A stretch of 64,000 nucleotides of DNA from Warburgia ugandensis. Taxonomy: Eukaryota > Streptophyta > Magnoliopsida > Canellales > Canellaceae. Both the position numbers and the translations under genes were made by a program. The stretch is taken from positions 50,978,001 to 51,042,000 of the forward strand of contig CP141127.1 in the NCBI GenBank assembly GCA_035236585.1, given 5' to 3'. This document shows, one piece after another, positions 1 through 11,763 of the stretch; position 1 is the stretch's first letter; each line of letters opens with the position of its first letter. The notes below the pieces were generated by a model. The model did not search any database and had not been told where the DNA came from. It worked only from the letters and a program-made list of their open reading frames with translations.

Positions 1-870
1 AACACACATTTTTCTGCCCTAGGATCAAGTTTGGAACGAAGCCTACTAGGGATGTGTACAAACACAGTGCACTCAAAAATTTTCAAGGGTAAGACAGAGA
101 AATGTCGACATTCAGGGAAGAAAGTTTTGAAACATTCTAAGGATGTAATGGATTTTAAAATAGGAGTAGGCATTTTATTTATCAAATAAGATGCTATCAA
201 AATTGCATCTCCCCATAGATATTTTGGAACATGCATTGAGAACATAATAGCACGTGCAACTTCAAGTAAGTGTCATTTTTTCTCTCGACAATACCATTTT
301 GTTGAGAAGTATCACTACAAGTAGACTGGCGTTGAATTCCTTTTTCCTTGAAAAAATTTCCCAAAACTTGATTGTCAAAATGAAGTATTTTTATTTTTGT
401 TTGAAATTGGTTTTCAACTATATTGAAAAAAATTTGGAACAAATTTTCAACTTCACATTTATCATTCATCAAGTATACCCAACATTGCCGAGTGTGATCG
501 TTTATGAAAGTTACAAACCATTTTTTTCCAGAAGATGTGGTAATTCTTGAAGGACCCCAAACATCACTAGGAATCAAGTAAAAAGGTTTTGAGGCACAAT
601 ATGGTTTTGAAACTGTACATAGTGTGATGGCTCTTTGATAAATGACAACTTTCACATTGAAAAGATGAATAATCCACATTTTTTAATAGAACAAGAAACA
701 TACATCTCATATATGAAAAACTAGGATGTCCTAGCCTAAGATGCCAAATCATTATTTGTTCTCGGATAGAGAGAGAACTAACACTAGTACTAAATCCCTG
801 AGCTTGTTTATTACATCAGAGGTTGTCATCAAATAGTAGAGACCATCCACCATTCTAGCACTGCCAATCA
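1..870 (-). pseudogene. Ty1/Copia pol remnant (GAG-pre-integrase + integrase core)
   Basis: Seen: on the minus strand, 752-567 encodes a WHLRLGHP stretch followed by a CxxC pair (CESC), the His/Cys zinc-binding GAG-pre-integrase region. 679-197, in another frame, encodes the integrase catalytic core: SDVWGP (first Asp, residue 39 of the open frame), HFDNQ (second Asp, residue 102) and QNGIVERKN (Glu, residue 132). Codons upstream (752-870, ARMVDGLYY-like) and downstream to base 1 (PLKIFECTVFVH-like) continue the same polyprotein. Family knowledge: these blocks lie between protease and reverse transcriptase in Copia elements and insert the cDNA. Odd points: at least one frameshift near 570-680, in-frame stops, and about 29 residues between the second Asp and the Glu instead of about 35, so a small deletion has removed part of the catalytic loop. 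The match ends near 870; the element runs off the left window edge. Confidence 0.9.
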
Positions 871-3658
871 TCAAGTACGCTAAGGGATGGCCTATTTCAG
901 CAAGCCACTCTAGTCAATAGTTGACCAGATTGCATACATCACTACAAGATTTGTATGATCTGCTTACAGGATCCCAAAAAATGACCAAATATAATTGGTT
1001 TGGTTGCTAAGTGTTTGTGCATAGCAGCAGCAGAAAAGTTGACCACTGATTGGCTTTAGTGTCCATAGGTGCTTATGCATTATTGGATAGCCCAAGCTGA
1101 GCAGATTTCATTCGGTGTTGCTATCATAAATGTTTGTGCATACTAGGAAGGTAGTAACCAGTAGCTGTGGAAAGTATTGATTGTAAGCTCTATAAATTTG
1201 ATTAAAATATCTTTGAGAAAATGAAGAAGTGAGAAATTTTGTAGCCACTGTAAGTGCAACAGTAAGGGTGTGATGCCCAATTTGCTGTGATTCCAAAGAG
1301 AAATCCCAACAGTCTCTATTGGTGGTTTTCAAGCTGTTAATGTGACTTCAATGTGCTTGCAGGCATCCTATAGGTGTAATTCCTCCGTTACTATCCTAAT
1401 CATTTGGAGTGATTCCTAATTCATTTTTCTGTTCATCTTCCACTTCTTTCAGGAACTTGTGTGTGTGGTTTTACTTTGTATCTCTACAATACTTCAAATG
1501 TTCGAAACAAGTTCCTTTCAGATATGTTCTTCTTCTTGTCCCGCAACAATAAATGTATTTTATCCCCCTTTTCTGTCAAGTTCCCTACATCATCAGCTTT
1601 TTTATGACAAGAAAGATATTGTTGAAGAGAAGAAAAAGAAAAAATACGATTGAGCTGGTCAGAAGAACATAAATAAGAAGCAATCCAGACTCACAGAAAC
1701 ACCATCACAGGCGAATCCACCTCTAAGTTAGTTGGATTTCAAGGATGGATAACAGGTTCCTATCAATCTGCAACAAGATCAAGCCTCTTGAACTAGTGTC
1801 CACGAGACTCCACAAGAACTCTTCACATTGCATCAAACAAATCCCATTAAGAAATCACCTTCCATCATGGAAGAAAGATAAAGGACTTTTAGTGACTTGA
1901 TACCAAATTTTGGTAGTAGGATTTCTGATTCATCAGAGTATCTGAAGCCATCAAACACTAGATGCAAACCAACCTAGCAATACTATCATATTCTCCAGCT
2001 ATACTTGTCCAAGATTTACAGACTACTGCCATCAAAATTAGATTCAAGGCCTCAGGAGGGGACATCAAATGAAGCTGGTCTGAAAAATGTTGGTGACTTC
2101 AATTGTTTCCTTAGAAAACTGCCAAAAACAATAGAATAGGACAATATATCAGAATACCACTAGAAAATAAGCAAGATCTCACAGTCTTTTGAAATGCAAA
2201 CAACTGAACTAGATGAACCACACTTCCATATGAGTTACCACCCAAATCTCAATGGAACACAGAGAGCACACAAAGAAGCAAACAAATTTCAGCCTCATAT
2301 GGGGCCATAATACCAGCAGGCTGAATATACCTCCAACACTTCCCTTTTGGTATTACTAAAAGTTACAACAAAACTGCTAGAACAAGACTTTTAATGAGAA
2401 TCCAATCAAGGTTTAGTTTGATCAAATCAGAGAGAGGGGGTACCCACTTTATAATTCACTTGCAGTCAGACATGAACATAAATAAGATTAACCTTCTATG
2501 AAAATCTTGAACAATCAAATGCGCAAAACTTTTTTCCTTTCAAAAGGCATAATTGCTATTTTAATTATTCTACCACCCAGATTCGTCTTCTTCTTAAAAA
2601 TCCTAGTATTTCTTTCATTCCAGTTCTCCAATAAAATATAAAATGGAGTTACGGTCACTACAAGCTTAAGCATTGTCAGCAAGACTATTGAATTTCACTA
2701 TTTAAATAGTCCATCATGAAACTCGGAAAACAAAAAAATTACCAAACCACTTAAGAGACTCATTTAGTTAACTTTTTTCTTTATCAATGAATTTAAGGTG
2801 AATCTAGTTTCTAATTTATATTCATTTTACACATCATGCACATAATTTACAACCAAATATTTTCAACTTGCTCACAATACTGTCCCTTTACATTTTCCAT
2901 TCAACATAATGCTAGATGCTGTGGTACTATTTGGAACAAAGGACATCCTCATATAAAACAAGCCTAAAGAAAAGCTCAAGGAATATCTTGGATATCATGG
3001 CTGTATCAATTATCTTACCAATATTCACGAATGATGTCGTTCAGTTTGCTTAAATTTGAATGGGGGTCTCAAGTATTCCCATTTAACCCTAAAGCACGTG
3101 GAAGAGCAAACCCATCTCAAAACTGGAGGTATACACACAGCCACCCATGTTTGGTTACAAGTGCCAAATAAAGGTGTCCTCATCTCCCAACTCTTCCCTC
3201 TATTAGAGTCTTGAGCAAACCTTCAACTTAATTTTTCAAGAAACTAGGCATGAACTGCTTATAGTTATACACCTCCAGATGCTATCATTTCAAAACTTAA
3301 ACTTGAGTCTTAGAGTTTCAATACAAATCACCAAATTCTCAAACCCTAAAATTTAGGGAAGACACTACAGTTAGCTCTTCTTGATACTCCTCTCCTGCAT
3401 CTCTTTTTGGAAGAAACCGCAATTAGTTTTTCTAGTCATTCCTCTCTTGCATCTCTTCTCTCTGCCTTCTTTGAGTTACATTTTGTCTTTTACTGTTAGG
3501 CTTGGGGTAGATGCCTCCCATGGGTTGTGTTTCTTGCGTATTTTGCTATGTACAATTATCACTTGAGGAAAAGGAAGAAGAAAAAATGGCACAGTCAATG
3601 GAAGCTCCAGAAATATTATCCTAATAGAAACTCAATTAAACTTCACACTTAATAAACT
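871..3658. other. Unassigned intergenic DNA
   Basis: AT-rich sequence between the Copia fragment and the T1 LTR. The few open frames here (for example 1459-1653 and 3381-3566 on plus) are short, rich in Cys, Phe and Ser, and resemble no family I know. I see no LTR ends, tRNA or convincing splice structure. It may be old transposon debris or host intergenic DNA. Confidence 0.4.
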
Positions 3659-4131
3659 TGTTGAGTGATCAATTTTAGCTAAAATATCCTTAAATTAACA
3701 TCTAGATAGATCATCTAAGTAATTAATTTTGCAATTTTAGATTAAATATGCATTATAGCCCCAATTCATCATCTACCTGTTGTTTGGCAAAATTTAATGG
3801 CTTGATGATAATTAGAGTTGATCAGATGAATAAATTATGGTTAAAATGATTCTAATTCAATTTTATGTGTAACAAATCAATCAAAATGGAACTGGACAAC
3901 TTGGATCAACTTAACTAGGACAAGATCATCAAAAGGATACGTGGATTTCACAATGCAAGATGGATCCAGGAGATGGCCAGTGGGAATGAAGTACACATGG
4001 ATAGAAGGGCTAAGGAGATAAGTAGGACTTCAACATAATAAAGATTATCTCTTATCTTTTGGGAAAGAGATTAAGAGTGAGAAGGCAAAGATGGAGGAGT
4101 TGAAGATAAGCAGGAAACTAATATGGAAAGT

Positions 4132-4140
4132 CTATATAAG
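4132..4140 (+). promoter_or_regulatory. TATA-like box in T1 LTR
   Basis: CTATATAAG lies in the middle of the LTR, followed by purine-rich and then pyrimidine-rich sequence typical of an LTR R/U5 region. Inferred RNA start is about 30 bases downstream. No experimental support. Confidence 0.5.
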
Positions 4141-4749
4141 AAAGACTAAAAAAGGGATGCGGGGCATGAAAGAAACAAAAAAGAATGTCTAGACCGAGAA
4201 GTGAACCTTAGAAGAAGAAGAGGGCTGAACCCAGCACTCCTCTCCCTCAAACGATCGATCCTCCATTCCAACCCAGCTTTTCTCTCACAACCTCACTGTT
4301 ATTTTCCTTTGTTTTCTTCCCTTTGGTTCAGTCATGTTTAGCTTTGTTTTTACCTCTGTTTTTAACTTTTGTTTCATCATTTTTTTGTTTTAATCTGCTT
4401 CCATCACCGTCTAAGCCCTTTGTTCTTCAACCATCAGATTGCCCCTATTTCATTGCGTATCACCATCATTTACCTTTGTTCTTCCCTACTTTATAGTCGT
4501 TCTTCCTTGATTCTCAGTGGTCTTTCCTTTTTTTTTAACCACATTTCACTCCCTGTTTCTCACCCTATTTTTCTCGTTTTCCATTTCTTCCTAGCCCCTC
4601 TATTTACCATGTTTTCCTCTGCTTTCCAATCCCTGTTTTCCACCATAGTTCTCTTCCCTGTCTTCCTCACATTTTATTTTGTTTTCCTTTGTATATTTTT
4701 CCAAATTTCTATCCTTTTAATAAGCTTCCTTTGTTTCAGAGAAAACAAA

Positions 4750-4867
4750 AAAGGGCAACCCCGATGCATGAAGTTCCTGCCTATGCGGGGTCCGAGGAAG
4801 GGGCGGACCACAAGGGCCAATAGTAGGCAGCCTTACCTTGTATTTTTGCAAGAGGCTGTTTCCACGA
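4750..4867 (-). mobile_element. tRNA-derived SINE fragment (3' part, Au-like)
   Basis: Read on minus, this contains GTGGAAACAGCCTCTTGC, then GGTAAGGCTGCCTAC, a GGTCCGCCCCTTCC block, a GGACCCCGC block and a final CCCTTTTTT tail. I know this string of blocks as a very common plant SINE body; the family name Au-like is from memory. The 5' part with the Pol III promoter boxes is missing or unrecognisable beyond 4867. It sits inside the T1 LTR, so it inserted after T1 or was carried by it. Confidence 0.7.
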
Positions 4868-5577
4868 GAAAACCCAATTGGGTGTTACCCTGATTCGTCT
4901 CTTCTCCCTTCATTTTCAATAGTTTCAAATGGGCTGAACTATGCAGTTTTTCAGGAGAGGTTCTAGAAAAGCCCTTAGTCCCTTATTTTAATACCATCTG
5001 CATCCATGTTTTGTCTTTTTCCCTCTTCCATACTTTTCTCGAGGTCCCTGAACTATGCAGTTTTTAATCCCCATTTGATTTAAACAGAATCGAATCAATG
5101 GTCAAGCATTAACTAACAGGACAACTATAATTCCTGCTACAATTTTTTGCAGTCAATATCAGTCATCCAAATCTTAATTTCATCCCTCGATCCAAATCAT
5201 TAATTTTCTGAAAAATTTGCATCATTAGACTGTTTAATCAGCGATCAAAGACTTCAATGATGGACTTGGTGAGGGTTGATCTACTTTGATGTGACAAGAT
5301 ATGGAGGATTTAACTGCGATTGAACCAGTGAAGTGGAAATTTAGCTTTTATTTTGTTTAACTTTGTCTTTTAAATTTAGAATTGTGTAATTTTTTAGTTA
5401 AGCAATAAATCTATTTTTGTGCATTGTTAGTTAATTGTTTTAATTTCTGTTAATTTTAGGAATTTAAATTGTATTTAAACCCCCACGTGTTAAGTTTAAT
5501 TCCCGTGGGATCGACCCATACTTGTACAAACTATACTACAATAGCCCGTGCACTAGCTAAAAACAACAATAAGTTTT

Positions 5578-5594
5578 TGGCAATGTTGACAAGG
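5578..5594 (+). other. Decayed tRNA-Asp-type primer-binding site of T1
   Basis: TGGCAATGTTGACAAGG follows the LTR end by about ten bases and matches the plant tRNA-Asp 3'-end complement TGGCGCCGTTGCCGGGG at roughly two thirds of positions. Identification leans on its place and on the better matches in T2 and T4. Confidence 0.5.
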
Positions 5595-5689
5595 GCCGGC
5601 AACGGGGTTTTCATAAAAAATTTAGTAATTGCATTCATTTAGCATTTGAGGAATTTTTGGTACATTTTTCAATGTTTTTAATGCATCAC

Positions 5690-7160
5690 TCAATAATGTT
5701 AAAGTAACATCCCCAGCCCAAAAAGTAGAGGCCATGGAAATGGGGACCATCACATCCAAAAAGGTCGAACAAGTGTGTAACACTTGTGAAAGTACCGTAC
5801 ATCCTACTCCGGAATGCCCCACTATTCCAACATTTTAAAAGGTACTTCATGATCAAGCTAATACCCTGAATGTATGTAAAAGACCTTTTACCCCATACTT
5901 TGAGACATATAATCCCCAACTAGATAAATCATCCAAATTTCAGTTTGAGAAATGGACAAATTGATAATGTTTCACAACTCGACCCATACCAGCCTCACCA
6001 ACAAAATCAAGGACACTTACTCCAGCCTATGTAGTTAAAGGTGCGCCTAGGTGCAAGTCGACAGGTATGCACCTGGGAGAGTGCCAGGTGTAGAGGAAAT
6101 GAGGCGTGGTCGCCTAGGCCTGCGCTTGGGTGTGCCTGGGCACAGCTTTCAAGCCTGCCCCCGACTCCAAGCGCAGACCACTTACCGGTAAAGTATAAAC
6201 CTCATTTTTTTTTTACGTTTTTCACCTTCCAACCCTAATTTCAATCTTCCAACCTACTGAGAAGGCGAAAATGACCATTCCTCTTCGATCTTTCACAGAT
6301 CTAAGCAAACAAAAGGTATGGATTTATGAATTTTAGCATGTGTATACAGTTTCTATAAAACACGTAAAAACCAATACCATTTTTTCAAATTTTTTGTTTT
6401 TTGTTAACTATTTTCCATAGATCTTGATGGGTTTTAGTTCTATATGTATAAGAAAACATTCCATTTGAGTTTTATACTTCTTTACTCTAGATTTGAGTTT
6501 TTTTTAGGTTTTTTACTGTTTTTCCAAAAAAATCAGTTACGGAAATGAAAAAAAGTTATCGTTTTTTCGTATTTCTTCATTGAAACGTATTTCTATCCAC
6601 ATATATAGCTTTCCCATGCTTGTGTCTTCATGTGTGATAATTTTTTCATCTTTTTTTTTTTGTAATTTAGGGTTATTTTTTTAATTTTTCTGAAAAAAAA
6701 ATCGGGAAAATTAGGAAAATTTTGTGCTTTTTTATATTTATTAGTTAATACCTATTCTTATCCACATATATAACTTACTCATGCTTGTATCTTCATGTAT
6801 GATGTACTTTTCATGCTTTTTTTTTTAATTTTTAGCTAATTTTTAATTATGAAAAATATAATTTTGCGCATCAGGCTCCAGGCGCACCCTTTGCGCCTCA
6901 GTGTGCTTCACTCCTTTAACTACATAGATTCCAGCCACATACCAAACTCATCAACTTCCTACTCCTAGACCTTACATGCCCTCACCCAAAAGGCCTATAG
7001 AGGATAATCTACATCACCTTATCCAGAAACACGAGAGGAAAACCTTTCAATTAGAAGTCCAATTAAAACAACCCAAACAGTCCATAATATTAATGAAAAA
7101 TATAATGAGCCAAATGATGCAAACAATGAAAAAAGAAAAGTTTCCAGCTCAATCATAAGC
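5690..7160 (+). pseudogene. T1 gag C-terminal half with CCHC zinc knuckle, split by a foldback transposon
   Basis: 5776-5817 encodes a CX2CX4HX4C knuckle (CNTC....H....C), preceded by VEAMEM..SKKVEQV, which is almost the same as in T3 gag (VEAMEM..SKKVEQV before its knuckle at 25406-25365). After the interruption at 6028-6928 the reading resumes at about 6937 with P(S)PKRPIEDN, again parallel to T3 (PPHKRKVEDN), and runs as a charged, helix-prone spacer to a stop at 7156-7158. Family knowledge: gag forms the particle and the knuckle binds the element RNA. The capsid-like N-terminal domain is missing, and frames are broken by stops and the insertion. Confidence 0.8.
6028..6928. mobile_element. 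Non-autonomous foldback DNA transposon (hAT-like MITE) inside T1 gag
   Basis: The left end reads TATGTAGTTAAAGG; the right end carries its reverse complement CCTTTAACTACATA followed by two more bases. Flanks are CTCCAGCC (6020-6027) and TTCCAGCC (6929-6936), an 8-bp duplication with one mismatch, as expected for hAT elements. The inner ends are rich in GCGCC/AGGCGC blocks (6040-6130, 6868-6900), a hallmark of a common plant non-autonomous hAT group known to me. The centre is AT-rich and noncoding. Removing it rejoins the two halves of the gag remnant. Confidence 0.75.
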
Positions 7161-7221
7161 AAACCTCAAGGATGTGTATGTTATTGGCAATAATGTACCT
7201 AATGCATCATCAAGCTTTACC

Positions 7222-7321
7222 ATGGAACAGACTAAAGCTATCACCATTCATAGAAGTGATAAAAGAATTAAATGGAACAGACTAAGGCTATCACCATTCA
7301 TAGAAGTGAACAAAGAATTGA
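7222..7321 (+). repeat. 50-bp tandem duplication in T1 gag spacer
   Basis: The string ATGGAACAGACTAARGCTAT and its continuation to AGAAGTGA occur at 7222 and again at 7272, period 50, with very few differences. T3 has one copy of the matching peptide (MEQTKVATI), so T1 gained a copy. Confidence 0.85.
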
Positions 7322-7479
7322 AAAAGATGAGCCACCAATGACTGATCAGGTAGAAAAATCCTCAGAAAATAAATAAAAATCTAAAGAGATGGACCCCACT
7401 CCACTTATTGAACCATGTCCCATCCCTACTCCATTCTCTCAAAGGTTGTGTTAAGTCACAAAGAGTACTACTAATAAGA

Positions 7480-7800
7480 ATGTGGAGATATTTAAGCAAG
7501 TCAAGATCAACATACTGATCTTAGGCGCAATAAAATAAATCCCATCATTTGTCAAATTTTTAAAGGATTTATACACGAGGAAATTGAATGCACAAAAGAA
7601 AGCATTCATGATTGAACAATTTAGTTCATTTCTTCAGCACCATAAACCTCAAAAATGCAAGGATCCAGGTTGCCCCATTCTCAGCTGTATCATCAATAAC
7701 CACAAGATTAACCAAGCCCTCTTAGATTTAGGATCCAATATCGATTTGTAACCCTACACAGTCAATGTTCAGCTAAGACTAGGAGAACTCAAGTCAACAT
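7480..7800 (+). pseudogene. T1 retroviral-type aspartic protease remnant
   Basis: Codons read through FKQVKINI.., FVKFLKDLYT, KCKDPGCP, a short NNHKI block and then ALLDLGS (Asp codon at 7725-7727), followed by PYTVNVQLRLGEL. In Athila/Tat elements the protease active site is often DLG rather than DTG, with exactly this flanking pattern (GNxxxxxALLDLGAS). Its role was to cut the polyprotein. In-frame stops are present (for example just after the IDL residues) and the reading ends abruptly near 7800, where the 3' noncoding region begins, so no RT follows. Confidence 0.8.
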
Positions 7801-7816
7801 CCACTACCCATATTCC

Positions 7817-8570
7817 TTGTTTTTTGCACCACCCATATTCATTTTTGGTCCAATATTTCCAACACTGGAGACAGTGTTTCTTTCATGTTGGGAGTGCAGA
7901 ATTCTAGGAAATTCCATTCTTTCAATTGACTTCCCTAATTTTCCAAATAAAAAAAATAAAAAAATTTTGACAATTTTTAATTTTTGTAATTCCTACACTA
8001 TGGTAAGAATTGGATATTCTAAAATATAGTCTAGCTAACTTTTAGCTTAGTAGTGAAATTGCATATAATTAATTCATTATTTTACTCATTTCTAAAGTAT
8101 TCTATAAAAGCTAAGTCTCAAATCACATCTTTACACACAGTTGTATATACATAATCTAAATTAATAAGTAATTGTAACTCAAAGATTTAGAAGAAATTTA
8201 GCACAGACCTATAACCTAAGTGAGTTTTAGAATAATTAAATTCTTTGAGAAGTTATAAATATTTTCAAATTTTTCTTCAAAGTGCTTAAATTAAATTTGA
8301 AACAACCAACTCTTAAATTTGGCTAATTACCTGAATTATTAGAATATTACCTTTAAAATTTTGGAAGTTCATTGAATCTGATAGGTTATATGAAACCTAG
8401 GAAATGATCAAAGCCATCTTGTTATAAACCTAGAGGCATAAAGCCTACCTAGAAACATTTTTATCACTAGTTAACCAATTTGAGCCTCACATAAGCCTTT
8501 TTTTTTTTACCCATATTATCCCAGATAATATATCCATTACCCATTCTTCTAAAATAGTAAGCTGAAATTG
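7817..8570 (+). other. T1 3' noncoding region
   Basis: Aligns by eye with the PPT-proximal regions of T2, T3 and T4. It contains the first G-run signature (acagtgtttc..atgttgggagtgcagaattc, 7871-7905), the phrase gacctataacctaagtgag (about 8205) and the acctagaggcataaagcctacct block (about 8428). Homology fades near 8565-8570, marking the truncation. Confidence 0.75.
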
Positions 8571-11500
8571 ATAGCATATATAGAACATGAGAAACTGAAG
8601 TAGACTAAGAAAATGACTATAGCAGCATTCAAATCTTTGTAGTACATAATAATATTTATTGAGCTCTTTCATTTGTGCATAGAGTCCTGGTATCTTCAAA
8701 TGCCTAAAGCAGCATCTTACTGTCAGACACTGCCTTTTTGTTATTTTTGCTTACATCTAAAATGTTCATCTTATTTGGGTCACTGTATTCAGCCTATCTA
8801 TAGAAAATCAGGCCGATCAAATGATCCTAACTACTGCACTTTTGTCGTTGTTATATTTCAATGGTCGATTTAAAGCACAGGCTGACGAGCATCCACTAAG
8901 ATAACTTTTTGGTATGTAGGTAATCTAAGATATTACAAATAATATGAATGGATTAGATCTTCCAAAAATTATGCCTAAAGTCATGAAAAGGAAGCATCCA
9001 AACATAAAACCCTCATTGGGCGTTTGAAAATACCACGACTCTTTTAAGGTCTGTCACTTGTGAATATTGCAAGTCTTCGAATCAAATGGGCAACATATTT
9101 ATCCACAAGATGACAAAAACATCTCTTCAGTTAGCAAATGCACAAAGTATTCCAACAAATCAGTCAATGACACATTTCTTCCTCTAAAGAACAGAAGCCA
9201 CATCTCACATGGTCATCAAGTACTTCTCTAAGAGAAACTAAAGCATCTCTTCCATTGAGTTGCAGCTGTGGCCCGTAGATGATTTCTGAAAACCCCTCTA
9301 CAAATTCTTACAATGAAGCAATAAATCACACATTTTCTTCCACTTAGAAAAGATGCAATACGCCTTTCGGTTTAACAGGCAATGCTACGACTTTCTCTCT
9401 CAAACAGAAACAAAAGCATCAGTGAGTGTTTAAATTTCTTCTTTGCACCCTACATGTTCGCTCAAAGGCCTAAAAATGACCCACTTCAGAAGAACATTGA
9501 TTTCAAACCAGGAAACAAAAAAAAAAAAGAATAAAATAAACAAAGAAAACTACATGGGCACAAGGTAAAATGATAATCGAAAGTATAAAGAATGAAGTTT
9601 TCGCATAAATACACATCAAGCAATCACCATCAAGAAAAGTACCAGCATTAGGAAGATTGGCAATTGTTCCTGCTCCAGACTCCGCATATTTACGCAGCTA
9701 TAACTCTATGTTCCTCCCTTAAATCAGCTTTGAAGATGCGGATCCTGAATTACAGCTAGCGATTCAAGATTCGCAAGAAGAGAAAACAGAAAAAGGACGA
9801 AAGACGGAAGAAATCGTCCAAAGATTCGGAAAAAGATGCCAAAAACGGCGGACTCGAGGTTGAAACTCGCAGTAAAATAAATTAATACTGAATGTTGGGA
9901 TTTTCGTTGCTTTCGTTATGTTAGTAGAGAGGAGCCATGCATGCGGGTACGCACGCGTAGAGCCTGCTGGAATTTGGAACTTGCTCCTGATGCCGTCCCA
10001 TCCTTCCCTGTCACAAGGCTTTATTCGGATCAGCACCCTTCGATAAGTGAGATGAACGTTTTGGATCAATCTACAGGTGGGCGCTTCATATTGCGATCTA
10101 TAAGAAGTTTAGGGGTTCGCTTGCATGCACATTCATCTAAAATTACAGGGAGGCTTCTGCTATTAGTGATCCAGTCCGGTCATCTTCTAGGACTCTTCCC
10201 AGATATATTATGCCCAGCGAATCATCTCCGCTAGATTCTATTGCTGATCACTTAGATCTTGATTGTGAGTGTCACTAAGGTCTTGATTGTGAATGGGCTG
10301 TTGGAAATTTCTCACAAGTGTATATACCAATTTTTGGTTGAACCAAGGCTCAAGATGGCTAATTTAAGTAACTTCTGCGCGTGGCCTACGGTGGGGCCTC
10401 TTGCCATAATACATGCCGGCAGCACTGCACCTTAACTGATTTACCTTTGGGTCCCAATTATACTCACCTTTGAGCGTGCGAAGATGTCCACACCACACCT
10501 CTAAGCTTGGTGAAACTTTATTTTGTGTACATAAGTAAGATCATGTTTAAAATGGTTTAGATAGGTTAAAGGTCAAATTTAGATTTAAATTTTATGTTTA
10601 TTAGATACTTTTTAGCATATGTTTTTATAGGTAGAAAATAGAGATTATCTATTTCAATTAATTTTTTCAAAGGCCCAAGACAAGTAGTTAGGATCATTTA
10701 AATGCATTAACTTTTATTGAGTGACCTATTTTTTGTACAGAGAACGTGATGAATGACTTAGATTCAAAAAATTCATAATGTATGAAAAGAAAGGATATGG
10801 ACTTCTTCTCACATTAAAGAGCATATATGCCTACCATGAATCTTTACCTTTTGGTGCAATACACCAATTCATTTTGAATGGAGGTGAACTGATTCTATCC
10901 AAGACCTAGTAGCTACAATAAAAGGAATGGCAATGGGTCAGGTTGGGCAAGTTATTTACTCATTTCGAACTTATCTTGATCTTCCCTTTCTTGCGGTGGG
11001 TCGCTAATTTTGAAACCCAACACAAGTGAGATCCAACTGATTATATTTTTCTTTGAAAAAATGGTATCATACTACTACTCTCTTACAAAGTAAAACCCCA
11101 ACCCAAAAACAAAAAAGTCTTCAAAATTGGTATCATCCCTTCTAGAAGACCCATGTAAGTGGTCCTTCCATTAAGATTCCATTCAATAATATTATCAAAA
11201 GGCCTTTTTGTGCCCAACCCACAATTATTTTAGTACTTTCCTTGGTTTATTTTGAAAAACCAAAATACATTTTAAACCTTGAACTTTCTTAATTTTTTCA
11301 AAACTATCCCCATTTCATCGACTTCTCAAATCAAACCCCGAACTCTTTGATTTTTTTCATAATCATCTTATGTCACCATCACTAGCCATCCTACATGTTT
11401 TTACTAAGTGGCAATTGACATTCCATGTGTTTGTTGACCATTTTTACTATTAAAATATTAAAGAAAGCATGCTTTCCCTCCTTTCTCTTCATTAAACAAA

Positions 11501-11763
11501 AATGATCTATCAAGACTTGCCTTAGAGCAAATCCAAATCCTTGCTCCAATTCCATTTAGAGCCCAAATTTCCATCTGTTTAACAATGTAAATCAAAGACA
11601 GAAAATTGGTTGTAAGATTCCATTTGAAAACAAACAAAAGTAAAGGATATTGGTGGGTCTTTCTTCTACAGTCATGCTTTTTTATGGGCTTTTTGGCTTT
11701 TAATTACTGAGTGGAGGGGGGTTTGTTTTTGTTGTTTAATAGCTTTTTGAAAGCCATTGTAGG
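8571..11763. other. Unassigned DNA, with a less AT-rich patch at 9640-10260
   Basis: No transposon match was found. Between 9640 and 10260 composition is visibly less AT-rich and two overlapping open frames occur: 9941-10234 plus (97 codons) and 10069-9764 minus (101 codons). Neither resembles a family I know. On minus, an ATG at about 9687 opens a short frame reading MRSLEQEQLPIF, followed after a few codons by a GTACTT donor-like site, which could be a first exon of a host gene. The rest (8571-9640, 10260-11763) is AT-rich with poly-A runs (9518-9530) and no clear signal. Confidence 0.3.

Larger units (their letters stand above)
3659..5568 (+). repeat. T1 5' LTR
   Basis: Starts TGTTGAGTGATCAATTTTAG, close to the T3 LTR start (TGTTAAGTGTTCAATTTTGG). 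Near its end it carries GTGGGATCGACCC followed by a block matching the reverse complement of the T3 LTR end (tacaatagccygtgcac). It ends in ..AACAACA just before the primer-site region. Length about 1.9 kb. It holds a TATA-like box at 4132-4140, a pyrimidine-rich stretch (about 4240-4740) and a SINE fragment. The exact 3' end is uncertain by a few bases. Confidence 0.75.
3659..8570 (+). mobile_element. T1: truncated Athila/Tat-type Ty3/Gypsy element without reverse transcriptase
   Basis: Order on plus: LTR (3659-5568), decayed tRNA-Asp-type primer site (5578-5594), gag C-terminal half with zinc knuckle (5690-7160, split by a foldback transposon at 6028-6928), a protease segment (7480-7800), then from about 7817 the 3' noncoding region. 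That last part is recognisable because 7860-8570 aligns by eye with the reverse complement of the PPT-side region of T3 (about 24460 down to 23740), including the G-run motif and the phrase around 'gacctataaccyaagtgag'. No RT, RNase H or integrase lies between protease and the 3' region. Most of gag upstream of the knuckle is also missing (about 5605-5690). The element stops near 8570 inside the 3' region, so the 3' LTR is absent and no TSD can be read. Clade assignment rests on the primer site, the DLG protease motif and the similarity to T3. Confidence 0.8.

Noticed and set aside
4369-4893. 174-codon hydrophobic open frame on plus in T1 LTR, considered as a membrane protein
   Set aside because: Lies in the pyrimidine-rich part of an LTR and runs into the SINE fragment; Phe/Leu/Ser richness reflects T/C content.
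6041-6238. 65-codon Ala/Arg/Pro-rich open frame
   Set aside because: Falls inside the GC-rich end of the foldback transposon and has no homology I recognise.
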